Source of the DNA: WTJX01 sp045106295 | GTDB taxonomy: Bacteria > Bacteroidota > Bacteroidia > Cytophagales > JAAEPT01 | Assembly (NCBI GenBank): GCA_045106295.1 | Contig: JBGCEI010000031.1 | Location: 1 to 29,712, forward strand | Direction: 5' to 3' | Length of the DNA stretch: 29,712 bases | Part shown: positions 8,612 through 16,121 of the stretch, piece after piece | Layout of the letters: every line of letters begins with the position of its first letter | Position numbering within the stretch: the first letter of the stretch is position 1 | Notes under the pieces: model-generated | The model's database searches: none | What the model saw: only the letters and a program-made list of their open reading frames with translations | Told to the model about the DNA's origin: nothing | Made by a program: the position numbers and the translations under genes

Positions 8612-9004
8612 CTAGAGCAAGAAACTAACTTCTGCTAACTCTTTTCCAATTTGTTGAACACCAGTTAATATTCTTCTGGTTTGTGTTTTTGATGGTTTTT
8701 TGTTGCCTTTAATGTATTGAGCCAATAAACTTTGGTTCATTCCTATTCTTTCGGATAATGCCTTTGCGTTAATTACTTTATAAAACTCAAAGAAACTTCC
8801 TAAATCATAGGTAAATGAAATATCTTTCCCTTCATAATTAAACCCTTTCTCTTCCATGGTTAAATTAGTAGCTTCTAGTACCATTTCTTTTAAATGGTTA
8901 AACGAATCACCTTCAGTAGCAATAAAGTCGTCTCCTACTTGAGCAGTAGCACTGTATCCAGTATCTTCTTTTACAATTGTAAATTGAATGTTAGGTTTTT
9001 TCAT
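8612..9004 (-). CDS. hicB: HicB-family antitoxin with HTH
   Basis: Antitoxin of 130 aa. The N-terminal half (about 1-60) has the partially degraded RNase H-like HicB fold, with YSATAQVGDDFIATEGDS resembling the family core. The C-terminal half (about 80-125) is a Cro/C1-type helix-turn-helix: ALSERIGMNQSLLAQYIKGN, then KPSKTQTRRIL. In the family it blocks HicA and represses its own operon by binding an upstream palindrome, and such a palindrome is present at 9207-9222. It overlaps hicA by 4 bp (ATGA type), giving translational coupling. Confidence 0.88.
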   Translation of the reverse strand: MKKPNIQFTIVKEDTGYSATAQVGDDFIATEGDSFNHLKEMVLEATNLTMEEKGFNYEGKDISFTYDLGSFFEFYKVINAKALSERIGMNQSLLAQYIKGNKKPSKTQTRRILTGVQQIGKELAEVSFLL

Positions 9005-9198
9005 CTTTTATTCGTTTTGACTCCTGCTTGTTTCAAAATAGCTCTCAATAAACCTTTTTTCACTTCTTTACTAGCATGAAAAGGAACTGTAAGCTGTTCT
9101 TCTTTGGTAGAATGTTTCATAATGATATGACTACCTTTTTGTCGGACTTCATACCATCCATCCTTTTTTAAGAGTTTAAACAACTCATTATATTTCAT
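9001..9198 (-). CDS. hicA: HicA-family mRNA interferase toxin
   Basis: A 65-aa toxin with a double-stranded RNA-binding-like fold. The catalytic His lies in the motif GSHIIMKH (22-29), preceded by GWYEVRQK. The C-terminal KGLLRAILKQAG is typical of HicA. In the family it cleaves mRNA and tmRNA when HicB is lost. Full length and apparently intact. It is the first gene of the hicAB operon, with an ATG start. Confidence 0.9.
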   Translation of the reverse strand: MKYNELFKLLKKDGWYEVRQKGSHIIMKHSTKEEQLTVPFHASKEVKKGLLRAILKQAGVKTNKR

Positions 9199-9206
9199 AT
9201 TTTAAG

Positions 9207-9222
9207 GTAATAAATTTATTAC
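9207..9222. promoter_or_regulatory. Perfect 16-bp palindrome, candidate HicB operator
   Basis: GTAATAAATTTATTAC is a perfect palindrome that starts 8 bp upstream of the hicA ATG. With AA/TT flanks the match extends to 20 of 22 positions. HicB antitoxins of this HTH type autoregulate through palindromes at this place. The binding is inferred. Confidence 0.6.
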
Positions 9223-9316
9223 TTTTTAACAAATGGTGATTTAAAAAAAGTACTAATACTTAAATGGAAAGGGATCGAGTGTTTTTTTTCAGGTCTAAAA
9301 AGTATTCAATTCATAG

Positions 9317-9583
9317 TTAATTTGGGAACCTTACAATACTTATAAGAATTACAATTATCAAAGAAATTGGAATCGTTACTAACAGATCTTTACAAAGTTT
9401 TTTGTTTTTTCTAGCATAGCTCATAATTGAAAGTAAAACAATAATTCCAAAATAGATTAAGAAGGTTACGGATTCATAATAAGCGACACCAAACGCTTGA
9501 TTCTTTTGTATATTAAACATCCAGATTTTGAATAAAATGCTTAACACAAATGATATTAAATAAATAAAGTGAGTTACTTTCAT
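9317..9583 (-). CDS. Small three-helix membrane protein, unknown function
   Basis: An 88-aa hydrophobic protein with three predicted membrane helices, at about 5-22, 38-57 and 67-84. The second and third are linked by a short, strongly basic loop (ARKNKKLCK), which by the positive-inside rule faces the cytoplasm. I do not recognise a family. It lies between hicA (118 bp) and the gatB-aspS stop (55 bp) on the same strand. It could be a real gene in its own transcript; its modest size leaves some doubt. Confidence 0.5.
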   Translation of the reverse strand: MKVTHFIYLISFVLSILFKIWMFNIQKNQAFGVAYYESVTFLIYFGIIVLLSIMSYARKNKKLCKDLLVTIPISLIIVILISIVRFPN

Positions 9584-9638
9584 CTCCTTTTAATTAGCAT
9601 TAAAACTCATTATTATGACATGAAAAAATAAAAAAAAA

Positions 9639-12600
9639 CTACCCCTTCTCTCCAATCACCCTCACATTCATCTCTTCAACTTTCTTGGTAGAAAGTGGTG
9701 ACGGTGCTCCGAATAATAGATCTTCTCCAGAACCTGTTTTAGGGAAAGCAATTACTTCTCTAATAGAATTTTTCTTTTCTAAGATCATCAAGAGACGATC
9801 AACTCCCCAGGCAATACCTCCATGTGGTGGCGCTCCGAAATGAAAGGCATCATACATGTGACCGACACTCTTTCTCATATCTTCGGCATCATAACCCATG
9901 TTTTTGTAGGTTGCTTCTAATATTTCTGCTTTGTGCGCACGAATAGAACCGCCACCTATTTCATACCCATTTAAAACCAAGTCATATTGTTGAGCAATGA
10001 TTCCAGCAATATCTTTTCCGTCTAAGTGTTTCTGTACGTGCTCAATGTTAGGCATAGAGAACGGGTTGTGTGTAAACGTCCATCTTCCTTCATCTGTTTT
10101 CTCAAAGAATGGAAAATCTACCACCCATGCAGGGTGTAATTCTTTTGGCTTAATTAGGTTTAACATGGTTCCTAACTCCAAACGAACCGCACTCAATGCT
10201 TTATTTGCTGTATCATAATCAGCAGCAGAGAAGAATACAATATCACCTACTTTAGCTTCTGTTTTGTCAATGATTTTCTGTGCAATCTCTTCACCTAAGA
10301 ATTTAATGATTGGCGACTGTAAATCATTTTCATTTACAATAATATATGCCAATCCACCTAATCCCAAGTCCTGAGCAATAGCTGTTAGCTTTTCGATCTG
10401 TCCTTTTGAGATTCGCTTTTTCTGATATTCCGCAGGTACCTTGATACACTTCACAATTCCACCCTCTTCGATTGGTTTAGCAAATACTTGGAAGCTTGTC
10501 TCTTTTACCTCATCGGTAATCGTTTGCATTTCCAATCCAAAACGTAGATCAGGTCTGTCGTTTCCGTATTTCTCCATCGACTCGTAATATGGAATCACTT
10601 GGAAAGGCTTCATTTGCCATTTGTTCCCATATACTTTTTTGACTACATCTTGCAGTAATTCAGTATTCAGATCGATGATATTCTGCATACTTACAAATGC
10701 CATCTCAATATCTAGTTGAGTAAACTCTGGCTGTCTGTCACCACGAGAATCCTCGTCTCTGAAACAACGAGCTATCTGGAAGTACTTATCGAACCCACCG
10801 ACCATCAGCATCTGCTTACACTGCTGTGGTGCTTGTGGCAAGGTGTAAAATGAACCCGGTTGCTTTCTACTTGGCACAATAAACTCTCTTGCACCTTCGT
10901 CCGTTCCTGCGTTTAAGATAGGTGTTTCTACCTCGATAAACTCCTGATCGTCCAGACGATCACGGATTACCTTTATGACTTTGTGTCTGTTGATAATCGC
11001 TTGTCTGTTCTCTCTGCTTCTGTGGTCTAAGAATTTGTATTTGAAGCGAATACTTTCGTTGGTAGCTGCTGCCTTTTTGATTTCGAAAGGCAATGTTTTA
11101 GACACATTTAACACATCTAGAACAGTCGCTTCCATTTCCAACTTCCCTGTACGGATACTTGGGTTGTAGTCTTCTTCTGTACGTTGTACGATTGTTCCTG
11201 TAATTGCAATGACAGATTCTGGTTTTAGTTTGCCTAAATCGTCTAGATTCGTAAAGTTGGCTCTGATCAAACGAACTTGTAACACTTCGTAACTCGCATC
11301 TCTTAAGTCGATAAATACCAGCTCTCCGTGATCTCTTACACTCGCTACCCAACCAGCAACAGAAATCTCTTTATTGATATCTTCTTCCGTAATATTTTTG
11401 ACTACATCCGTTCGGTAATTTTCTTTTACGACCAATGGATAGTCTGCGAACCTATTTTCTTCTTCTTTCTCTTCAGCTGTTTGAGCCGTAGTTATCTCTC
11501 CTGAATCAGTAGAAGTAGAAACTTTAGCTGCCTCTTTCGCCGCTAATTGATCAATGATTTGCTGACGGATTACTTTTCCGTTTGCTCCTTTACCTACTTT
11601 TTGTAATACCTTTCCAACAAGAATTCCAGCCTTATTTACATTACCACCTTGAATCTCATCTGCTACCGCTTGATTCTCACTGATTACTTCGGCAATGCTT
11701 TGTGCTACCTTATCGTCAGAAATAGAATTCTCTTTGAAGAATTTTAGGTAATCGAACGATGAATCCTTCAATACTTTTTTAATAGCCGTTTGAAACAAAA
11801 CAGGTGTTACCTTTTCTGCTTTTAGCAAGCCGAAGGTTTCTTTCAAAACATCTGTAGAAATGTTTCCATAATCTTCTGGCTTAATATTGTTTGCCAATGT
11901 TTTAGCCACAAAAGAGGGGGCGTTAAACTCGGCATTCAATGCTAAAAACACCTGAGATCGAATAGCATCTGATGTAAAGAACTTCGCATCTTGTGGTAAA
12001 ACATCACCTTTTATCAAGGTAGTTTCAATAGAATACGGCAGCAATGCTTGGTCTACTTGAATGTCTTTTACCGCCTGACGGATATCTACCGCAGGAATAT
12101 CTGGCTCCAATACAAAACGATAATCTGATGCATATTCTTTTTTACGCATCGTTTTAGTTTGCTTCAATTCCTCATCCCACAGTACCGTGGTTTGGTCTGG
12201 TCTAAAGTCTTTGTTTTCTTGGTAATAATCGAGTTGCTTTGTGATTTCCTCCTCCAATGCCTCGATCATAAACTTAAATGAATTCAAGTTTTTAATTTCC
12301 GTTCTGGCATTTAATACCTCCGTTCCTTTTTTCCGTAAGGACACACTCACGTCCGATTTAAACTCACCTTTTTCTAAGTTCGCTTCCGAAATCCCTAAGT
12401 TCTGCACAATTCGCTGCACGTACTGAGCATAAGTAGAAGCATCTTCTATTCTACGCATACAAGGCTTCGTTACCACCTCAATCAATGGTACACCCGACTT
12501 ATTAAAATCTACTAAGGTATTGTTTTTCTCGTGCTGTAATTTTGCTGCATCTTCTTCCAAATGCACTTGCTCTAATTGCACAGAAAAGCTCGTTCCATCG

Positions 12601-12968
12601 TTACGGTAACAATTCACCTCACCATCAGGAATAATTGGTTTTTGAAATTGTGTTAGCTGAAAGTTCTTCGGCTGATCTGGGTATTCGTAATGCTTTCTAT
12701 CCCAACAGATCACCTCATTTTTCATGGACGAAGAAACTGCCTTACCAAAGTAAATTGCTTTCTTGATTGCCTCTGAATTAATAGCTGGCAATACTCCCAT
12801 CTGACCCGTACAAACAGAACAAATGTTATGGTTCGCTTCCTCCGATTCCTGATTAGGGCAAGCACAAAACAACTTGGTTGCTGTATTTAATCGAACATGA
12901 GTTTCCAGTCCTATGACTGTTTCCAACCCTTCTTGTTCCAATATTTTTGTCAGTTCACTTACTTTCAT
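9639..12968 (-). CDS. gatB/aspS: GatB-AspRS fusion: amidotransferase subunit B joined to aspartyl-tRNA synthetase
   Basis: A single 1109-aa frame holds two complete proteins. GatB occupies residues about 14-478. It has GLETHVRLNT (20-29), the zinc cysteines C35, C37, C50 and C53 (ending CSVCTGQMGVLP), and the helical plus YqeY-like tail to about 478. An acidic Ser/Thr/Glu-rich linker runs about 480-510. A full AspRS follows: OB-fold anticodon domain (about 535-620), class II motif 1 around 675-700 (ETPILNAGTDEGAREF), motif 2 at 734-755 (RCFRDEDSRGDRQPEFTQLD), the bacterial GAD insertion (about 800-930) and motif 3 at 1049-1062 (GGIAWGVDRLLMIL). His547 in RDHG is the residue tied to non-discriminating AspRS in Pseudomonas. 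AspRS would make Asp-tRNA(Asn), and GatCAB would amidate it. All catalytic motifs look intact. Confidence 0.95.
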   Translation of the reverse strand: MKVSELTKILEQEGLETVIGLETHVRLNTATKLFCACPNQESEEANHNICSVCTGQMGVLPAINSEAIKKAIYFGKAVSSSMKNEVICWDRKHYEYPDQPKNFQLTQFQKPIIPDGEVNCYRNDGTSFSVQLEQVHLEEDAAKLQHEKNNTLVDFNKSGVPLIEVVTKPCMRRIEDASTYAQYVQRIVQNLGISEANLEKGEFKSDVSVSLRKKGTEVLNARTEIKNLNSFKFMIEALEEEITKQLDYYQENKDFRPDQTTVLWDEELKQTKTMRKKEYASDYRFVLEPDIPAVDIRQAVKDIQVDQALLPYSIETTLIKGDVLPQDAKFFTSDAIRSQVFLALNAEFNAPSFVAKTLANNIKPEDYGNISTDVLKETFGLLKAEKVTPVLFQTAIKKVLKDSSFDYLKFFKENSISDDKVAQSIAEVISENQAVADEIQGGNVNKAGILVGKVLQKVGKGANGKVIRQQIIDQLAAKEAAKVSTSTDSGEITTAQTAEEKEEENRFADYPLVVKENYRTDVVKNITEEDINKEISVAGWVASVRDHGELVFIDLRDASYEVLQVRLIRANFTNLDDLGKLKPESVIAITGTIVQRTEEDYNPSIRTGKLEMEATVLDVLNVSKTLPFEIKKAAATNESIRFKYKFLDHRSRENRQAIINRHKVIKVIRDRLDDQEFIEVETPILNAGTDEGAREFIVPSRKQPGSFYTLPQAPQQCKQMLMVGGFDKYFQIARCFRDEDSRGDRQPEFTQLDIEMAFVSMQNIIDLNTELLQDVVKKVYGNKWQMKPFQVIPYYESMEKYGNDRPDLRFGLEMQTITDEVKETSFQVFAKPIEEGGIVKCIKVPAEYQKKRISKGQIEKLTAIAQDLGLGGLAYIIVNENDLQSPIIKFLGEEIAQKIIDKTEAKVGDIVFFSAADYDTANKALSAVRLELGTMLNLIKPKELHPAWVVDFPFFEKTDEGRWTFTHNPFSMPNIEHVQKHLDGKDIAGIIAQQYDLVLNGYEIGGGSIRAHKAEILEATYKNMGYDAEDMRKSVGHMYDAFHFGAPPHGGIAWGVDRLLMILEKKNSIREVIAFPKTGSGEDLLFGAPSPLSTKKVEEMNVRVIGEKG

Positions 12969-12980
12969 TACTTAAAATTA

Positions 12981-13064
12981 GTATGAAGTACGAAGTACCA
13001 AGTACGAAGTACAAAACATCTCATTTAGAAATACTTGATACTTAATACTTTGTACTTTGTACTA
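12981..13064. repeat. Opposed heptad tandem repeats between gatA and gatB
   Basis: The gap between gatA and gatB contains five 7-bp units on the left (12981-13015: gtatgaa, gtacgaa, gtaccaa, gtacgaa, gtacaaa). About four units of the complementary type lie on the right (13032-13064: tacttga, tacttaa, tactttg, tactttg, tact). The innermost full arms (13001-13015 and 13049-13063) pair over 15 positions with one mismatch around a 33-nt loop. Similar GTACNAA-type arrays occur in Bacteroidota intergenic regions as far as I recall. A hairpin at this place could tune expression of the fusion gene relative to gatA. Confidence 0.75.
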
Positions 13065-13082
13065 TTTCACATGAATGTCTTC

Positions 13083-14483
13083 TTATTTACTTAATGAATT
13101 TACTAGCGTAGCAAATCTCAATAGTAATTCTTCTTCTCTTTTGTCTCCCGTAATCTGGATACCCGTTTCTGTTCCTGCAGGTATTGCCAGCGTAGGCAGC
13201 CCAGCCAAACTGAACCCAATCGTATAAATATCTGATAAGTACATCGCCAACGGATCCTTCAATCCCTCTCCAATTTTTGGTGGTAACGATGGCGACACAG
13301 GCGACAAAATCACTGATACACCTTCTAAATCTTTGGTAAAGCAAGCCGTAATCTGAGATCGAATGGCTGTTGCTTTGGTGTAAATCTCATCTGCATGTCC
13401 TTCCGACAATACTTGATTCCCTCCTACTATTCTTTTCTTTGTTTCTTCCGTAAAATTCTCCGAACGAGTCAATGAGTAACTGTCTTTCAACGTATCTGCT
13501 TCCAAACGATTACCATACATGGTCCCATCTAACCTTGCTAAGTTAGAAGCCGTTTCTGCCAATACAGATACATAATAAGTAGAAACTAAGGCATCTGACT
13601 GAGCAAAGGATAATTCTTTGATCGAAACGCCTTCAGCTTTCAACTGATCCAATAAAGTAAAGAAATCTGCTTTGATTGTAGCATTCAGTCCGTCTCCTTC
13701 TACAAACTCTTTGTAATAGCCAATCGTTACTTTTTTAGGTTCAAGAGCAACAGAAGCATCTACGGTTTCAGAAGTGAAAGTAGTTTGATCATGCACATCT
13801 TCCCCTGCCATTACATTCAATAGCAATTCAACATCCTCCACACTATTCGCAATAGGACCTACACAATCCGTAGAAGAAGCATAAGCCATTATTCCGTAAC
13901 GAGAGATTTTCCCGTAAGTCGGTTTTAGTCCGTACACTTTATTGTAGCCTGCTGGCTGACGGATGGAACCACCTGTATCTCCACCGATAGAAAAAGCCGT
14001 ATGTTGCAAAGCGACGTTCACTGCACTTCCACCACTAGAACCACCACCAACTAAGCTGTCGTCCAATGCATTTTTGACTGAACCAAAAACTGTATTTTCA
14101 CTTGTACTTCCGTGACCAAAGCTATCACAGTTTTCTTTTACAATAGGAATAGCTCCTTCGTCTAATAGACGCTGAATAGCCGTTGCTGTGTAGGGCGATT
14201 TGTATGCCTTCAAAAAGTCCGAGCTTGCTGATGCAGGTTGCCCTTGCAGCAAGAACACATCTTTTATCCCAAAAGGAACACCTTCTAGCAGCCCTATTTT
14301 CTCGCCTTTATTCAGTTTTGCATCTACCTTTTGTGCTCGTTCCAACGCAAAGTCAGTCAGCAAAAAATTAACCGTAGCATGTGTGTTCTTTTCTAAGCCG
14401 TCTAATCGCTCTTGGATCAGCTCTGTACACGACACCTTTCTAGATGTCAGCAATTTATGTATTTTCTGTATCTCCGATCCCAT
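13083..14483 (-). CDS. gatA: Asp/Glu-tRNA amidotransferase subunit A (GatA)
   Basis: Glutaminase subunit of GatCAB; it releases ammonia from glutamine and passes it to GatB. The amidase-signature catalytic triad is visible: K74 (GVPFGIKD), cis-Ser S149 (VGGGSSGGS) and nucleophile S173 (GGDTGGSIRQPAG), with the 24-residue spacing between the two serines seen in other GatA proteins. The 466 aa length is close to the family norm of about 480. The gene starts at an ATG that shares one base with the gatC stop (TAATG), so translation is coupled. It precedes gatB-aspS by 114 bp. Confidence 0.95.
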   Translation of the reverse strand: MGSEIQKIHKLLTSRKVSCTELIQERLDGLEKNTHATVNFLLTDFALERAQKVDAKLNKGEKIGLLEGVPFGIKDVFLLQGQPASASSDFLKAYKSPYTATAIQRLLDEGAIPIVKENCDSFGHGSTSENTVFGSVKNALDDSLVGGGSSGGSAVNVALQHTAFSIGGDTGGSIRQPAGYNKVYGLKPTYGKISRYGIMAYASSTDCVGPIANSVEDVELLLNVMAGEDVHDQTTFTSETVDASVALEPKKVTIGYYKEFVEGDGLNATIKADFFTLLDQLKAEGVSIKELSFAQSDALVSTYYVSVLAETASNLARLDGTMYGNRLEADTLKDSYSLTRSENFTEETKKRIVGGNQVLSEGHADEIYTKATAIRSQITACFTKDLEGVSVILSPVSPSLPPKIGEGLKDPLAMYLSDIYTIGFSLAGLPTLAIPAGTETGIQITGDKREEELLLRFATLVNSLSK

Positions 14484-14749
14484 TAGTCTATTACCTTAGC
14501 TACCACCAAATAACCGTTTTTCTCTTTCGGAAAATTTTCTTTTATCAATGCCTTTTCCACTTCCGTACTTTCATTTACTACATCCGCTCTCAAGCTATCG
14601 ATAGTTACTCCAGAAGCCAAAAAATCCACTCCTTCTGCTCCATTAGAGACCGACGCATTCTTAATATTTGCAAACAATTTATCTATGTCTTTAGAAGCCT
14701 CCGCTCCCTTTATGCTGGAAAGAACATCCAGTGTCATTGTTTTACTCAT
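14483..14749 (-). CDS. gatC: Asp/Glu-tRNA amidotransferase subunit C (GatC), divergent
   Basis: An 88-aa protein at the head of the gat operon. GatC wraps around the GatA-GatB interface and stabilises the complex. The C-terminal part (SLRADVVNES, then FPKEKNGYLVVAKVID) matches the GatC pattern of a 'LRxDxV' strand followed by a conserved end ending in KVI. The N-terminal 35 residues do not show the usual first helix motif, so the call rests on the tail, the size and the position before gatA. The ATG start at 14749 is supported by a possible -7 box at 14803-14810 on the same strand. Confidence 0.82.
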   Translation of the reverse strand: MSKTMTLDVLSSIKGAEASKDIDKLFANIKNASVSNGAEGVDFLASGVTIDSLRADVVNESTEVEKALIKENFPKEKNGYLVVAKVID

Positions 14750-15187
14750 TGTCTTGCTGTTTTAATCACCCTACTTTTTGGACGTAGCGCTATTCATAAC
14801 CCCAAATTTAACTTGAAATCTTGAATTATCTGTGAGAAAAAGGAGTTAAGTGTGGAATCTAAATTTTTGAGAGTGAATTTAATTAGAATAATTGTTAGTA
14901 ACTTGAATGCAGGAATTTTAAAAAATGAAGCCAAGACATCTAATTATTTTATACGTATTATTTTCCTTTATTAAATATAATTAAAGAACAGAGTTATGTT
15001 GGTCACCTATTGATAGTAGGAGGCTACACAATAGCAAGTGTTTTTTAGCGAGGTAGAATAAATATATCAGATTTTGAAATAGTGGTATTAAAGCACTTCA
15101 CCTTCTAATTATTTTAAAATCTCATAATCTTAATCACTACAAAAGAAGCAACTATTTAGATAAGTAGTAAAAAAAAGATGACCTAAA
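14750..15187. other. Long divergent non-coding gap between gatC and rplM
   Basis: About 440 bp without a convincing gene on either strand. It carries the presumed gat promoter near its left end and the rplM promoter just beyond its right end. No tRNA cloverleaf or strong terminator-like hairpin was seen in the middle (14830-15180). A small RNA cannot be excluded. Confidence 0.4.
14803..14810 (-). promoter_or_regulatory. Candidate -7 box of the gat operon
   Basis: On the minus strand this reads TAAATTTG, an exact match to the Bacteroidota -7 consensus TAnnTTTG, 53 bp upstream of the gatC start. No clear TTG -33 element was seen at the expected distance, so the call is tentative. Confidence 0.4.
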
Positions 15188-15218
15188 TTGGAAAAACAAA
15201 TTCATAGTTTTATATTTG
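15188..15218 (+). promoter_or_regulatory. Bacteroidota-type promoter of rplM operon
   Basis: TTG at 15188-15190 and TATATTTG at 15211-15218 are separated by 20 bp, fitting the Bacteroidota primary sigma factor consensus (TTG, about 19-20 bp, TAnnTTTG). Transcription would start around 15224, giving a leader of about 45 nt before rplM. That leader contains a short acc-aga-ggt hairpin (15231-15239) nested inside ccg/cgg (15223-15225 and 15244-15246), which might take part in ribosomal-protein feedback. This is the best promoter in the window. Confidence 0.7.
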
Positions 15219-15268
15219 CACTCCGTTTTTACCAGAGGTGGATCGGATTAAACAAAAATAAGTAAGTT

Positions 15269-15712
15269 TTGAACACATTAAGTTATAAAACAATTTCTGC
15301 AAATAAGGCTACTGTGACTAAGTCATGGGTCGTTATTGATGCTGAAAATCAAGTGCTCGGAAGATTAGCAAGTGATGTTGCTAAAGTATTAAGAGGAAAG
15401 CACAGACCTAATTACACTCCTCACGTAGATTGTGGAGATAATGTAATCATTATCAATGCAGAGAAAGTAAAACTTACAGGAAAGAAATTGACTGATAAGC
15501 AATATGTAAGACACACAGGTTATCCTGGTGGTCAGCGTTTTGCTACTCCAAAGTTATTATTGGAGAAGAAGCCAGAGAAATTGGTTGAAGCAGCAGTTAA
15601 AGGAATGCTACCTAAGAACAAATTAGGAAGAAAACTTTATACTAACCTACATGTACATGTTGGCGCTGAGCATCCTCACCAAGCTCAGAACCCTACAACA
15701 ATGAAATTTTAA
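15269..15712 (+). CDS. rplM: Ribosomal protein L13 (uL13)
   Basis: Large-subunit ribosomal protein of 147 aa, full length. Recognised from SWVVIDAENQVLGRLASDVA, LRGKHRP, TPHVDCGDNVIIINA and the end region GMLPKNKLGR. The start is a TTG at 15269: the encoded NTLSYKTISANKATV aligns with the usual Bacteroidota L13 beginning, and no ATG is available. First gene of rplM-rpsI. The stop is 3 bp from the rpsI ATG. Confidence 0.97.
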   Translation: MNTLSYKTISANKATVTKSWVVIDAENQVLGRLASDVAKVLRGKHRPNYTPHVDCGDNVIIINAEKVKLTGKKLTDKQYVRHTGYPGGQRFATPKLLLEKKPEKLVEAAVKGMLPKNKLGRKLYTNLHVHVGAEHPHQAQNPTTMKF

Positions 15713-15715
15713 TTG

Positions 15716-16102
15716 ATGGAAGTAATCAACACAATCGGAAGAAGAAAAGCATCGGTAGCTAGGATTTACCTAAAAGACGGTAAAGGAGCTATTACTGTAA
15801 ACGATAAAGACCTTAAAGAGTTTTTTCCTACTTCACAACTACAGAGAAAAGTAACTCACCCTTTAGAGTTAACAGGTCAGGAAGATAAATACGATATTTC
15901 TGTAAACGTAAAAGGTGGTGGTATCACAGGACAATCTGAAGCGGTAAGATTAGCCGTGTCTAGAGCTCTTTGTGAAATAAACGCTGAAAATAGGTTGTTA
16001 TTGAAGCCTGAAGGATACCTTACTCGTGATCCTAGAATGGTTGAACGTAAGAAGCCAGGAAGAAGAAAAGCAAGAAAGAAATTCCAATTCAGTAAACGTT
16101 AA
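15716..16102 (+). CDS. rpsI: Ribosomal protein S9 (uS9)
   Basis: Small-subunit ribosomal protein of 128 aa. Recognised from NTIGRRKASVARIYL at the start, GGGITGQSEAVRLAVSRAL in the middle, and the basic tail LTRDPRMVERKKPGRRKARK ending FQFSKR, which reaches the P-site tRNA. I prefer the ATG at 15716 over the TTG at 15713, because S9 of this phylum begins MEVINTIG. Co-transcribed with rplM; the rpsB start follows after 19 bp. Confidence 0.97.
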   Translation: MEVINTIGRRKASVARIYLKDGKGAITVNDKDLKEFFPTSQLQRKVTHPLELTGQEDKYDISVNVKGGGITGQSEAVRLAVSRALCEINAENRLLLKPEGYLTRDPRMVERKKPGRRKARKKFQFSKR

Positions 16103-16121
16103 AATTCAGCACACTACAGAC

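Noticed and set aside
12981..13064. CRISPR-like array
   Set aside because: The units are only 7 bp, have no spacers and turn orientation midway; no cas gene is nearby.
13087..13344. 85-aa frame overlapping the end of gatA on the same strand
   Set aside because: Out-of-frame shadow; GatA is continuous through this region, so there is no frameshift to explain.
14444..14824. 126-aa open frame antisense to gatC and its upstream region
   Set aside because: It covers gatC on the other strand and yields a Phe/Tyr/Cys-rich product without family features.
16026..16121. Extended start of rpsB inside rpsI
   Set aside because: The extra 32 residues have no S2 family support and overlap the conserved basic tail of S9; ATG at 16122 fits the family.
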